Origin: Telmatospirillum sp.
GTDB taxonomy: Bacteria; Pseudomonadota; Alphaproteobacteria; CACIAM-22H2
DNA: 64,000 nt
Direction: 5' to 3'
Assembly (NCBI GenBank): GCA_020248985.1
Contig: JADCGL010000018.1
Coordinates: 150,449 to 214,448 of the forward strand
The notes under the pieces are model-generated. The model did no database searches. It saw only the letters and a list, made by a program, of their open reading frames with translations, and was not told the origin of the DNA. Of the stretch, positions 43,293 to 52,176 are shown piece by piece (the first letter of the stretch is position 1; every line of letters starts with the position of its first letter). The position numbers were made by a program, and so were the translations under genes.

Positions 43293-44216
43293 ATGCGGAC
43301 GATCTCGGCATTCGAGCGGCCCGGGCGATTCTTCAAGGGTAACCTGCACACCCATTCGACTGGATCCGACGGGCGCCATCCACCCGACAAGGTCTGTGCG
43401 ATCTACCGGGAGGCGGGCTACGATTTCATCGCGCTCACGGACCATTTTCTGCCCACCTACAGGTTCCCAGTTACCGACACGAGCAGTTACAGGACCGAGT
43501 CATTCACGACGATTCATGGGGCCGAAGTCCACGTGCCGTCGACGCGTCTCGGGGAGATCTGGCACATCCTCGCAGTCGGCCTGCCGCTGGATTTCGCGCC
43601 GACGCGCGAAGGCGAAACGGCGCCCGAGATCGCCGCGCGTTGCGCCGCCGCCGGCGCTTTCGTCGCGGTCGTGCATCCGTCCTGGTACGGGCTGACGGCG
43701 GACGAGGCGCAATCGATCTCTGCCGCCCACGCCATCGAGATCTACAACCACACGAGCGCCGTCAAAAACGACCGAGGCGACGGAACAGCACTCTACGACG
43801 AGTTGCTCGCGCGGGGCCGACGGTTGTCCGCCTGCGCCACCGACGATGCGCATTTCAATTTCGACGACGCGTTCGGCGGCTGGGTCATGGTCAAGGCGCC
43901 CGAACGCGATCCGGACGCGCTTGTAAGCGCGCTTCGCGCGGGCGACTACTACGCCACGCAAGGCCCGGAGATTCACGCGATCGCGCTCGACGGCGAAACG
44001 CTGGAAATCGAATGCAGTCCCGCTGCGGCGGTGATGGCGCTGGGCCGCGGTTCCAAGGCCGCCAACGAATTGGGATGCGGTCTCACGCGCGTGCGCTTGC
44101 CGATCGAGCGCTTGCGACGCGGCGGCTATGCCCGGGTCGTCGTGATCGACGCCTCAGGCCGCCGCGCGTGGAGCAATCCGATCTGGTTCGACGCCGAAAA
44201 CGCGAAACCTTCTTAG
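43293..44216 (+). CDS. PHP-domain metal-dependent phosphoesterase
   Basis: 307-aa protein with a full PHP metal site: NLHTHSTGSDG (HxH), ALTDH, HGAEVHV, VVHPSW and ATDDAH. A C-terminal beta-rich domain (about 220-307) follows the barrel. The start follows GAGGAGAAG about 10 bases upstream. Stand-alone PHP proteins hydrolyse phosphomonoesters, nucleotides or cyclic phosphodiesters. Its stop overlaps the stop of the convergent ABC ATPase gene by a few bases. Function with the PhnZ-like neighbour, for example release of phosphate from a phosphonate or phosphate ester, is inference. Confidence 0.85.
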   Translation: MRTISAFERPGRFFKGNLHTHSTGSDGRHPPDKVCAIYREAGYDFIALTDHFLPTYRFPVTDTSSYRTESFTTIHGAEVHVPSTRLGEIWHILAVGLPLDFAPTREGETAPEIAARCAAAGAFVAVVHPSWYGLTADEAQSISAAHAIEIYNHTSAVKNDRGDGTALYDELLARGRRLSACATDDAHFNFDDAFGGWVMVKAPERDPDALVSALRAGDYYATQGPEIHAIALDGETLEIECSPAAAVMALGRGSKAANELGCGLTRVRLPIERLRRGGYARVVVIDASGRRAWSNPIWFDAENAKPS

Positions 44217-45889
44217 CCTGCGGCGACGAGACTGTCCGCGCCAGGCGCCGGTGCCGGGTCCGCGCCCAGCCGCTTCACCCGCGACGCGGACGCGAGCAGG
44301 GCTGCGGTATAGGGATTCTGCGGCGCCGCGAAGATGTCCGATGTCGGCCCGTGTTCGACCACCACCCCGTCCTTCATCACCATTACGCGGCTCGCCATCC
44401 GCCAGATGACGGCGAGGTCGTGCGTGATGAGAACGACGCTTGCACCGTTGCGTCGGCGCAGCGCGTCCAGCTCCTGCAGGACCTGGCCGGCCACCGAGGC
44501 GTCGAGCGCCGAGGTAATCTCGTCGCAGACGAGCACGTCCGGTTCGGCCGCGAAGGCGCGTGCGATGGCGACGCGTTGCTGCTGACCGCCGGACAATTGG
44601 CGCGGATAGCGGTCGAGATACTCGGGTCCCAGGCCAAGATCGGCCAGCAGCGCCGCCGCTTTGGCGCGCGCCGCTTTCCGGCCGAGGCCGAAGAAATGGC
44701 GCAAGGGCCGCGCGATAGAGGTCGCGACGGTCTGGCGCGGATTGAGGGAGGAGAGGGGGTCCTGGAACACGGTCTGGATGCGGCGCCGGAGTTCCGGACG
44801 CCGTTTGCCCGCGACCATCGCGATCGATTCCATCTCCAACGTGAGCTTGCCCGTCTCGGGCGCCAGCAGACCCGCAAGCACAAGGCCGAGCGTGGTTTTG
44901 CCGGAGCCGGACTCGCCGATCACGCCAAGCACCTCGCCGCGCGCGAGGGTCAAGTCGATCCGGTCGAGCGTGGGACGCGTCGGTACCGCAGCGCGGGCGA
45001 ACCAGCGGCGGCGATCGTAGGAGAACGACAATTGCTGGGCCGAGACCAGCTCTTGCGCGTCCGCGTCGATGTGCGGTGCCGCGCCGCTCAGGTCGAGCGA
45101 CGCGGCGAGCAGCGTTTTTGTGTAGTCGCTCCGCGGCCTGCGGAACACGGTCGAAACAGCGCCTTGTTCGACGATGCGGCCGTCCTTCATGACCAGGACG
45201 TCTTCGGCGATGTCGGCGACGACGTTGAGGTCGTGCGTCACCAGCGCAAGCGCCGCGCCGCGGCCGGCCCGCAAACGCTGGACGAGCTCGATGACCTGCG
45301 CCTCGACGGTCTTGTCGAGCGCCGTCGTCGGTTCGTCGAGAACGAGCAGTGCTGGTTCGCAGGCGAGCGCTGCCGCGATGACGACGCGTTGGCGTTGGCC
45401 CCCCGAAAGTTGGTGCGGATAGCGCCGCCCGATCGCTTCGGGATCGGGAAGCCCCATTTCGGCGAAGAGCTCAATTGTGCGGCGTTCGGCCTCCGCGCGA
45501 ACGAGGCTGCGACGCGCCCGCAATACCTCCTCGACCTGTCGGCCGACCGGGAGGTGGTAGGTCAGCGACGCGAGCGGGTTCTGGGGCACCATCGCGACCC
45601 GCAGCCCGCGCAGCGCGCGGATCGCCCTGCCATTTGCTGCGGCGACGTCCACGCCGTCCACGACAAGGCGGCCTCCGAGAAATTGGCCGCCGCCGCGCAG
45701 ATATCCCAAGAATGCACGGGCAAGAGTCGACTTTCCCGACCCCGACTCGCCGACGATGCCGATCGAGCGGCCGGGTTCGAGAACGAAAGAGACTCCATCG
45801 ACGACGCGCGTGACCGCACCGAGCATATCGACATAGCCGATCGACACACCCTCGCACCGGATGATCGGATCACTGGCCTGTGGCGCCAC
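44213..45889 (-). CDS. ABC transporter ATPase with two fused nucleotide-binding domains
   Basis: 558-aa fusion of a DppD-like and a DppF-like ATPase. The first domain has Walker A GESGSGKS at 47-54, signature LSGGQ at 161-165 and Walker [13 protein letters not shown]. The second has GESGSGKT at 325-332, LSGGQ at 432-436 and VLVCDEITSALD, where Ile replaces the usual Pro. The DppD-type cysteine tail is lost at the junction. The permease gene upstream overlaps its start, so the operon order on this strand is binding protein, binding protein, permease, permease, ATPase. Confidence 0.93.
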   Translation of the reverse strand: MAPQASDPIIRCEGVSIGYVDMLGAVTRVVDGVSFVLEPGRSIGIVGESGSGKSTLARAFLGYLRGGGQFLGGRLVVDGVDVAAANGRAIRALRGLRVAMVPQNPLASLTYHLPVGRQVEEVLRARRSLVRAEAERRTIELFAEMGLPDPEAIGRRYPHQLSGGQRQRVVIAAALACEPALLVLDEPTTALDKTVEAQVIELVQRLRAGRGAALALVTHDLNVVADIAEDVLVMKDGRIVEQGAVSTVFRRPRSDYTKTLLAASLDLSGAAPHIDADAQELVSAQQLSFSYDRRRWFARAAVPTRPTLDRIDLTLARGEVLGVIGESGSGKTTLGLVLAGLLAPETGKLTLEMESIAMVAGKRRPELRRRIQTVFQDPLSSLNPRQTVATSIARPLRHFFGLGRKAARAKAAALLADLGLGPEYLDRYPRQLSGGQQQRVAIARAFAAEPDVLVCDEITSALDASVAGQVLQELDALRRRNGASVVLITHDLAVIWRMASRVMVMKDGVVVEHGPTSDIFAAPQNPYTAALLASASRVKRLGADPAPAPGADSLVAAG

Positions 45890-46712
45890 GGGCAGCCTCC
45901 AATCCCAGGAGGTCGGCGACGCCTTCGGTCGCGAAGTTGATTCCGATCACCAGCGTCGAGACGCACAGCGCCGGCGCGAGAATCAGCCACGGCTCGGAGC
46001 GGATCGATTGGAGGCCGCTCTGGATCATCAGACCCCAGTCCGGCGTCGGCGGCGAGATGCCGAGACCCAGAAAAGACAGGGCCGAGACGAGCAAGAGCGC
46101 GCTTGAAGTCCGCAGCGCGAATTCGACGGTCAGGAGATCGGCGATGTTGGGCAGCATCTCGCGAAGGATGATCGCCGTTGCGGTCTCGCCGCGCAGCTTT
46201 GCCGCCTTCACGTAGCCTTGCTCCATGAGCGTCATGCCCAGGGCGCGCGACGTGCGAATGACCCCCATCATGTAGATCAGCCCCATCACGAGGATCAGGA
46301 CTCCGAGCGACTGGCCGAAGCCGGTAACAAAGAGCGAGACGAGAAGGATGGCGGGAATCGACAGCTTCATCTCGACGATTCGGGACACGGCATCGTCGAA
46401 TGCGCCGCGGTAGAAGGCGGTGGCGAGACCGAGAAGGCCGCCGCCAAAGGCCGCGATCAGGCCGGCGCAAGCGGCCGCGACGATGGAGATCTGGCCGCCC
46501 AGGAGCAAGCGGGAGAAGAAATCCCGGCCGAGTTCGTCCGTGCCGAGCCAGAATGTCGCGGTCGGCGGCTCGAGGGGTGCTTCGAGCAGCCGCAATGGAT
46601 CGTAAGGCGTAATCCAAGGCGCCAAAGCCGCGACGGCAAGGTGCCCGCCGACAAGTGCGAGGCCAAGCATCGTCAAGGGCCGCCGGGAAAGGCGCCTCAG
46701 AAACAGGATCAT
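45870..46712 (-). CDS. Oligopeptide-type ABC transporter permease (DppC-like)
   Basis: 280-aa permease. I start at ATG 46712, which overlaps the stop of the DppB-like gene (ATGA), rather than far upstream where the frame is merely open. Family marks are TFWLGTDELGRDFFSRLLLG (about 49-68), the EAA loop YVKAAKLRGETATAII, and ALSFLGLGISPPTPDWG near the C-terminus. It works with the DppB-like subunit and the fused ATPase. Confidence 0.92.
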   Translation of the reverse strand: MILFLRRLSRRPLTMLGLALVGGHLAVAALAPWITPYDPLRLLEAPLEPPTATFWLGTDELGRDFFSRLLLGGQISIVAAACAGLIAAFGGGLLGLATAFYRGAFDDAVSRIVEMKLSIPAILLVSLFVTGFGQSLGVLILVMGLIYMMGVIRTSRALGMTLMEQGYVKAAKLRGETATAIILREMLPNIADLLTVEFALRTSSALLLVSALSFLGLGISPPTPDWGLMIQSGLQSIRSEPWLILAPALCVSTLVIGINFATEGVADLLGLEAARGATGQ

Positions 46713-47665
46713 GCGCGCCTCGTTCTGGGGTCGAGCGCGAGAATGGCAAGATCGGCGAGAAGGTTGAGGGCGACGACGATCGCGGCCGAACCGAGCGCGA
46801 TGGCCTGCACTACATGGACCTCGCGCCGCGTGACGGCTCGGACCAGTTCCTGCCCGAGGCCGGGATAGGCGAACACGAGTTCGACGACGACGATTCCGGA
46901 GACAAGTGCTGCCGCATAGAGCGCCATCGCCGTCAAACTCGGGATGATCGCCGCTGGCAGCGCATGGCGGAAGACGATGCGCCACTCGGGAATGCCGGTG
47001 AGCCGCAGCCGTTCGACGAAGTCGCTGGCGAGCGCTTCGATCATGCCGGTGCGGACGAGCCTGGCAAGGTAGGCGACCGAGCCGATCACCACGGTCGCCA
47101 CGGCGAGCGGCGACGCGGCGAGCAATGTCAACGCCGGATCGCGCGTCGATGCGGTGATTGTCGCCGGAAAAATCGGCCATGTGACGGCAAAAAGCATCAC
47201 CAGCACCGTACCGATGACGAACTCCGGGATCGAGTACCCGATCACGGCAACTGTGGAGACAATATTGTCGATGGGCCTTCCTCGCCAGACGGCGGCGGCG
47301 ATCCCGATAGCGAGCGCAAACGGGATCGCGACGAGCAGCACGGCGGCGGCGAGGATCAAGGAGTTGCGGTACGGATAGCCGACGATCGTCGTCACGGGCG
47401 TCTTGGACATCAGCGTCCGGCCGAAGTCGAGTTGCACGACGCCGCCCAGAAATGCGCCCAGTCGCTCGTGCGCCGGACGATCGAGGCCTAGGTCGCGCTT
47501 CATCTGGGCGAGACGCTCGGGCGGGATCATCGCGATCTCGTCGGCCGACAGCGACACGTCCAACGCGTCGCCCGGCATGATCTCCGTCGCGACGAAGACG
47601 AATACCGCGAGCATGAAAAGCGTAACCAGCGACAGCGCAAGCCGGCGCGCGATGGCGATCAACAT
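46709..47665 (-). CDS. Oligopeptide-type ABC transporter permease (DppB-like)
   Basis: 318-aa permease with N-terminal helix RRLALSLVTLFMLAVFVFVAT, the periplasmic MPGDALDVSL segment, LDFGRTLMSKTPV and the C-terminal VVVELVFAYPGLGQELVRAV motif of DppB proteins. The cytoplasmic loop is DFVERLRLTGIPEWRIVFRHAL. About 40 bases separate it from the binding protein gene upstream. Confidence 0.92.
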   Translation of the reverse strand: MLIAIARRLALSLVTLFMLAVFVFVATEIMPGDALDVSLSADEIAMIPPERLAQMKRDLGLDRPAHERLGAFLGGVVQLDFGRTLMSKTPVTTIVGYPYRNSLILAAAVLLVAIPFALAIGIAAAVWRGRPIDNIVSTVAVIGYSIPEFVIGTVLVMLFAVTWPIFPATITASTRDPALTLLAASPLAVATVVIGSVAYLARLVRTGMIEALASDFVERLRLTGIPEWRIVFRHALPAAIIPSLTAMALYAAALVSGIVVVELVFAYPGLGQELVRAVTRREVHVVQAIALGSAAIVVALNLLADLAILALDPRTRRA

Positions 47666-47708
47666 GATCGCCAGCCGCGTCCGGGCGTTTTCGTGGCGAC
47701 GAACGATC

Positions 47709-49271
47709 TCACGCCCGCCAGATCTCCTCGAAGCGGATGGACCAGATCTGCGGATGGTAGGGCATGTTGCGAATGTGTTTGCGCTTCACGAGGAACGTGT
47801 CGCCGCCGGCCGCCAGAATGGCCGGCACTTCCTCGTGCAGGATCGCCTGCATCTCGGCGTAGATCGCCTTGCGCTTTAGGGCGTCCGCCGTGACCATCGC
47901 ATCGTTGTAAAGCGCGAGATACTTGTCGTGCTCCGGCCCCCGCCAATGGCCGCTTTCGACGAAGGCCCCGCGCATTCTGAAAAGGCTTATGCCCGGATTG
48001 CGCGAACCGACTGCCGTCATCGCGAATTTGTGGAAGTTGGCCTTGGCGAAGTCGTTGTCGCCGGTGCGGAACTGGATGTAGCCGTCGTTCGGGCGCTCGT
48101 CGAGCGTCAGCGTGAAGCCGGCGTCCCGCACCGTCTGCTGAAGCACTTGAAAGTAGCGGCCGGCTTCCGGCAATTGCGGCGACCAGTAGAGCGCGCCGAG
48201 ATTGATGCCGTTCGGATAACCGGCTTCGGCCAGCAGCTGCTTCGCCTTTGCCACGTCGCGGCCGCCCGGCCGCGGAACGAAAACGGGATCGGTGACCATA
48301 AGATGGCTGTCGTTGCTGACCCAGCCGTACTTGCCGCCGTAGGCAATGCGGACGATCGCCTCGCGGTCGATGGCGTAGGCGAAGGCCTGCCGCACGCGCT
48401 TGTCGAGCCAAGGCGAGCCCGGATGTTTGGGCAGCTGAATCACGAAGGAATAGCCGCCTTTGGAGCTCTCGATGTCGAAGGCCGGATCGTTCGCAAGTTG
48501 CACGGCGGCGCGCGCGTCGATGTTGAGAACCGCGTCGAACTGCCCCGAGCGCAGCCCGTTGAGCGCCGATTCCTGCTGCCCCTCCCGGTTGTGGATTTCG
48601 ATCCGGTCGAGATAGGGAAATCCCTTGCGCCAGTAGCCGTCGAATCGTTCGAGGACCATAAGACGATTGGGATCGCTCTGGACGATCCGGTAGGGGCCGG
48701 TCCCGATTCCGTCGAGGCCGATTGTTTCCAGGGGCCCCGCCTTCATGATCGGGCTGTTGTATTCCGCGAGCACATAGGGGAATTCGGCGTTGCCGGACTC
48801 GAGCGTGAACCGGACGCCGTACTTTCCTGTCTGTTCGACCTTGGTGATCTGGCGGGCAAAGGGTGCGTTCTGGCGGTGGTATTCGAACGATGCCGTTGCG
48901 TCGGCGGCCGTCATCTCCGTCATGTCGTGGAACATGACGCCCTCGCGCAAGGTCATGTCCCAAACCGCGAGGGTCTCGTCGGCCGGCTCAAGCTTGCTCG
49001 CGATCTCAAGCTCGACGCCGAGCTGCGGATTGACCCAAGTCGGCGTCGACCAGATCGGTTTCGTGTTGGCATCGACGATGAAATACGGGTGTCGGTGGTT
49101 GTTCGGTCCCGCCGAGCGCCGGTTGGCGGAAAGCTGGGCACAGACCAGCGTCCCGCCGCGTTGGGGCTGCGACTGCGCGGCGGCTTCGCCGGGCAGCACG
49201 GCGCCGACCGTCGCGAGGAGGGCGGCGCCAGCGCCGCCTTTCAGGATGTTGCGCCGATCAATCCGGTTCAT
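47709..49271 (-). CDS. Periplasmic binding protein, SBP family 5 (Tat signal)
   Basis: 520-aa solute-binding protein. ATG 49271 follows GAGGATTGCC; a first ATG four codons earlier is less likely. The N-terminus DRRNILKGGAGAALLATVGAV is a twin-arginine signal. The mature part has LRSGQFDAVLNID, GGRDVAKAKQLLAEAGYPNG and the final SIRFEEIWRA. It is a clear paralog of the next upstream protein along the full length, which suggests tandem duplication with divergence in ligand range. The transporter genes follow downstream. Confidence 0.93.
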   Translation of the reverse strand: MNRIDRRNILKGGAGAALLATVGAVLPGEAAAQSQPQRGGTLVCAQLSANRRSAGPNNHRHPYFIVDANTKPIWSTPTWVNPQLGVELEIASKLEPADETLAVWDMTLREGVMFHDMTEMTAADATASFEYHRQNAPFARQITKVEQTGKYGVRFTLESGNAEFPYVLAEYNSPIMKAGPLETIGLDGIGTGPYRIVQSDPNRLMVLERFDGYWRKGFPYLDRIEIHNREGQQESALNGLRSGQFDAVLNIDARAAVQLANDPAFDIESSKGGYSFVIQLPKHPGSPWLDKRVRQAFAYAIDREAIVRIAYGGKYGWVSNDSHLMVTDPVFVPRPGGRDVAKAKQLLAEAGYPNGINLGALYWSPQLPEAGRYFQVLQQTVRDAGFTLTLDERPNDGYIQFRTGDNDFAKANFHKFAMTAVGSRNPGISLFRMRGAFVESGHWRGPEHDKYLALYNDAMVTADALKRKAIYAEMQAILHEEVPAILAAGGDTFLVKRKHIRNMPYHPQIWSIRFEEIWRA

Positions 49272-49343
49272 GGCAATCCTCATCGAGTTGGTATTTGGTT
49301 TTGCTTTGACACGATCGTGCGATGCGCCGGGCGCGGGATGGCG

Positions 49344-50909
49344 TCAGGCCTTCCAGACGCCGTCCCAGGTGATCGACCAGTGCTGCGGGTGGTTGTTGAG
49401 CCCGCGCACGTTCGGCCGCCGGATCAACACGTTGTTGCGGCCGGCCGGCAGGATGGCGGGGACCTCGTCGTAGCAGATCTTCTGCATCTCGGCGTAGATC
49501 GCTTTGCGTTTGGCGGCATCGGCCGTGACCATCGCCTCCCGGTACAGCGCCAAGTAGCGGTCGTGGCCGGGGCCCGACCAGTAGCCCGACTCGTTGTTGG
49601 CGCCGCGCATGCGGAAAAGGCTGATGCCCGGGTTGCGCGGCCCCACGGCGGTATAGGCGAATTTGTGCCAGTTGCCCTTCGTCACGTCCGCGTCGCCTTG
49701 GCGGAAATTCAAATAGCCGTCGTTCGGCCGCTCTTCGATGGGTAGGGTGATGCCGGCTTCCTTCACGGTTTCCTGGATGACCTGGAAATAGCGACCCATC
49801 TCCGGCCATTGCGGTGCGTAATACAGCGTCGGCAGCGTGATGCCATTGGGGTGGCCGGCTTCGGCCAGCAGGGCCCGCGCTTTGGCGACATCGCGCCTGA
49901 TCGGGCGGCCGACGAACATCGGGTCGGTGCCGGCCATGTGACTGTCGTTCCCGAGCCAACCGAATCGCGCGCCGCCGTAGACGATGCGCTGGATCGCCTC
50001 GCGGTCGATCGCATAGGCGAGGGCCCGGCGGATGCGAACGTCGAGGAAGGGCGAGCCAGGGTGTTTGGGAAGGATGATGACTGCTTGGTCGCCGGAGGAA
50101 GCGGGCACGACCTCGGTTTCCGCTTCGGCGGTTAGCTGGCGCACTAGGCGTGGGTCGATGTTCAGTACGGCGTCGAATTGGCGCGAACGGAAGCCGTTGA
50201 TCGCACTTTCCATCTGCCCTTCGCGATTGATCACTTCGAGACGATCCAGGAAAGGCTGGTCTTTCCGCCAGTAGCCGTCGAACCTTTCGAACACCATCCG
50301 GCGCTGCGGATCCGCCTCGACGATTCTGAACGGACCGGTGCCGATGCCGGTCATGCCGATCTTCTCGAAATCGTCGTTCGCCGGCATCACGACGTTGTCG
50401 TACTCGGCCAGTACGTAGGGAAACTCGGAATTTCCCGCGTCGAGGAAGAAGCGCAAGGAATGGGCCCCCGTCACCTCGGTCGACTTGATCTGCTGCGAGG
50501 CGAAGTTGCGTCGGCGGTGCAATTCGAAGGACGAGGCCCAATCCTTTGCGGTTACATCGCGGCCGTCGTGGAACTTCACGCCCTCGCGAATGGTCACATC
50601 CCAAACATTGAGCTTGTCGTCCGTCGGCGCCAGATTGGCGGCCAACTCGTTGACGACGTTCAGTCCTTCGTCGACCCATGTCAGCGTGTTGTAGGCGGAG
50701 CGCGTGATGAGATCGATCATGAAGTATGGATGCTTTGTGTTGGACGCGTCGCCGCCGCGGCGATTGCCCGAGCATTGCGCGTATACAAGCGTGCCGCCCC
50801 GTTTCGGCAGCACCGGTTGCGCAAAGGCCGATCCGAGTAGCGCGGAGTCGAAGGCTGTCATCAGGGCAGTTGCTCCGAGAAGAGCGGAGCGACGGGTAAG
50901 CTTTGACAT
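49344..50909 (-). CDS. Periplasmic binding protein, SBP family 5 (paralog)
   Basis: 521-aa solute-binding protein, start ATG 50909 seven bases after GGAG (upstream ATGs at 50930 and 50918 are alternatives). A Tat-like n-region KLTRRSALLGATALM precedes the hydrophobic stretch. Shared with the paralog are IDREAIxRIxYGGxxGW, ERPNDGYxxFRxGDxD, PRNPGISLFRMRGA and KRKAIYAEMQ. It is the first gene of the operon and is divergent from a LysR gene across a CATAGA dyad. Confidence 0.93.
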   Translation of the reverse strand: MSKLTRRSALLGATALMTAFDSALLGSAFAQPVLPKRGGTLVYAQCSGNRRGGDASNTKHPYFMIDLITRSAYNTLTWVDEGLNVVNELAANLAPTDDKLNVWDVTIREGVKFHDGRDVTAKDWASSFELHRRRNFASQQIKSTEVTGAHSLRFFLDAGNSEFPYVLAEYDNVVMPANDDFEKIGMTGIGTGPFRIVEADPQRRMVFERFDGYWRKDQPFLDRLEVINREGQMESAINGFRSRQFDAVLNIDPRLVRQLTAEAETEVVPASSGDQAVIILPKHPGSPFLDVRIRRALAYAIDREAIQRIVYGGARFGWLGNDSHMAGTDPMFVGRPIRRDVAKARALLAEAGHPNGITLPTLYYAPQWPEMGRYFQVIQETVKEAGITLPIEERPNDGYLNFRQGDADVTKGNWHKFAYTAVGPRNPGISLFRMRGANNESGYWSGPGHDRYLALYREAMVTADAAKRKAIYAEMQKICYDEVPAILPAGRNNVLIRRPNVRGLNNHPQHWSITWDGVWKA

Positions 50910-50918
50910 CGACATCTC

Positions 50919-50935
50919 CATAGAAAACATCTATG
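50919..50935. promoter_or_regulatory. Dyad upstream of the tandem binding-protein operon
   Basis: CATAGA-AAACA-TCTATG directly before the start of the binding protein at 50909, within the region shared with the divergent LysR gene. It has the size of a LysR or other dimer half-site pair, but could also be a 5'-leader hairpin. Confidence 0.4.
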
Positions 50936-50983
50936 CTTAGGGTATCGACTTTATGTATTCTAAAGAACAAGAGTGACGGATTG

Positions 50984-51928
50984 ATGATGCTCGACGAAAA
51001 TTCCAAAGGCCCTGGTCGCCGCGAGCGGGAAATCACTTTGTCGGGCTTGCGCACCTTCGTGGCGGTTGCCGAAAAGCGCAGTTTCGCGGGCGCAGCTCAG
51101 GCCCTTGGCGTCAGCCAGCCGACGGTTTCGGTCCAGCTCGCAGCACTGGAGGACGCGTGCGGCGTGCTGCTGCTCAATCGCCGGCCGAATCTCGAATTGA
51201 CCGAAGCGGGTGCCGAACTCTTCGTGCGCGCGCGCTTGGCGGTCGGTCGGGCCGAGGAGTTTGCGACGTCGGCGAAGGATCTGCGCCTGATGCAGCGCGG
51301 GTCCTTGCGGATTGGCATGTCGACGCCGCACTGCGCCCTGCCCATCGTGGCGGCGTTCATGAAGTCCTATCCCGCTGTGACCTTGACCACGACGATCGGC
51401 AACACTGCCGAACTTCTCGATCAGATCACGCGCTGCCGCATCGATATCGGCGTCATGACGCTGATGGAGCCGCTTGCTTCGTTCGCCTGTGCGCTAGTGT
51501 CGTCCCCGCGTCTACTCGTTTGTATGCGCGCCGACGATCCGCTCGCGCGCCGGGCAGCGTTGCGCCCGTCCGAGATTGCGGGCCGACCAATGGTCATGCG
51601 CGAAATTGGCTCGATGACGCGCGCCGTCGTCGAAGCGTGCTTCGAAGCCGACCGCGTTCCTCTTGACGTGCGGCTTGTGCTGGCAAGCCGCGAAGCGACC
51701 AAGGAGGCGATCGCGGCCGGCATGGGCCTCGGCGCCGTGTTCGAGAACGAACTCGGCGAAGACCGGCGCTTGATCGGCGTGCCCTTTGCAACGCAGCCCA
51801 AACCGCACGGCGTTTATGCCGTGGCGTTGAAGGAGTCACTCGATATCCCTACCGTCCGGGGCTTTATCGAGCACGTACCCGCCGGAGCGCGCACGCCGAC
51901 TGCGGCGAAATCCAAAGGACGCCGATGA
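50984..51928 (+). CDS. LysR family regulator
   Basis: 314-aa regulator starting at the ATGATG at 50984. The helix-turn-helix is FVAVAEKRSFAGAAQALGVSQPTVS at about 23-47, and the effector domain shows MSTPHCALPIVAAFM and ASREATKEAIAAGMGLGAVFENEL. That second segment recalls the LysR subgroup found beside aminoethylphosphonate genes, which would fit the PhnZ-like gene 8 kb away, but this is a weak recollection. It is divergent from the ABC transporter operon that it probably controls. Confidence 0.88.
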   Translation: MMLDENSKGPGRREREITLSGLRTFVAVAEKRSFAGAAQALGVSQPTVSVQLAALEDACGVLLLNRRPNLELTEAGAELFVRARLAVGRAEEFATSAKDLRLMQRGSLRIGMSTPHCALPIVAAFMKSYPAVTLTTTIGNTAELLDQITRCRIDIGVMTLMEPLASFACALVSSPRLLVCMRADDPLARRAALRPSEIAGRPMVMREIGSMTRAVVEACFEADRVPLDVRLVLASREATKEAIAAGMGLGAVFENELGEDRRLIGVPFATQPKPHGVYAVALKESLDIPTVRGFIEHVPAGARTPTAAKSKGRR

Positions 51929-52176
51929 CTGACCTGACTGAGTTTTCTTGTATCAGGGCGAATGAGATATCTGGGCCACATTGGGCGATATAAAGATCTG
52001 ATCGGATATACGAGAATCCTCATACAGTTATGGACAATTCAAAGATCTCAATTTCTTGCTCCAAAGGTTCTCACTTAGGCCCACTTCAGCACGCCAGCGA
52101 CGACGAAAGTGAGAACTTTCGCGCCTACCTTTCGGGTACCACTCCTACAAATCAGCATTAGTCTGCATGGCGGCGA
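51929..52176. repeat. Intergenic region with a repeat-tail fragment
   Basis: No gene. At 52088-52124 lies CAGCACGCCAGCGACGACGA followed by AAGTGAGAACTTTCGCG, the same motif that ends repeat copies C and D. No tRNA-like part is present. It lies between convergent LysR and dioxygenase genes. Confidence 0.6.

Noticed and set aside
43640..45940. 766-aa frame over the PHP and ABC ATPase genes
   Set aside because: Arg-rich frame-shifted or antisense reading of two well-supported genes.
49258..51054. 598-aa frame antisense-shifted over the second binding protein
   Set aside because: Arg/Pro-rich out-of-frame reading of the high-GC binding-protein gene on the same strand; the 521-aa frame has the signal peptide and domain motifs.
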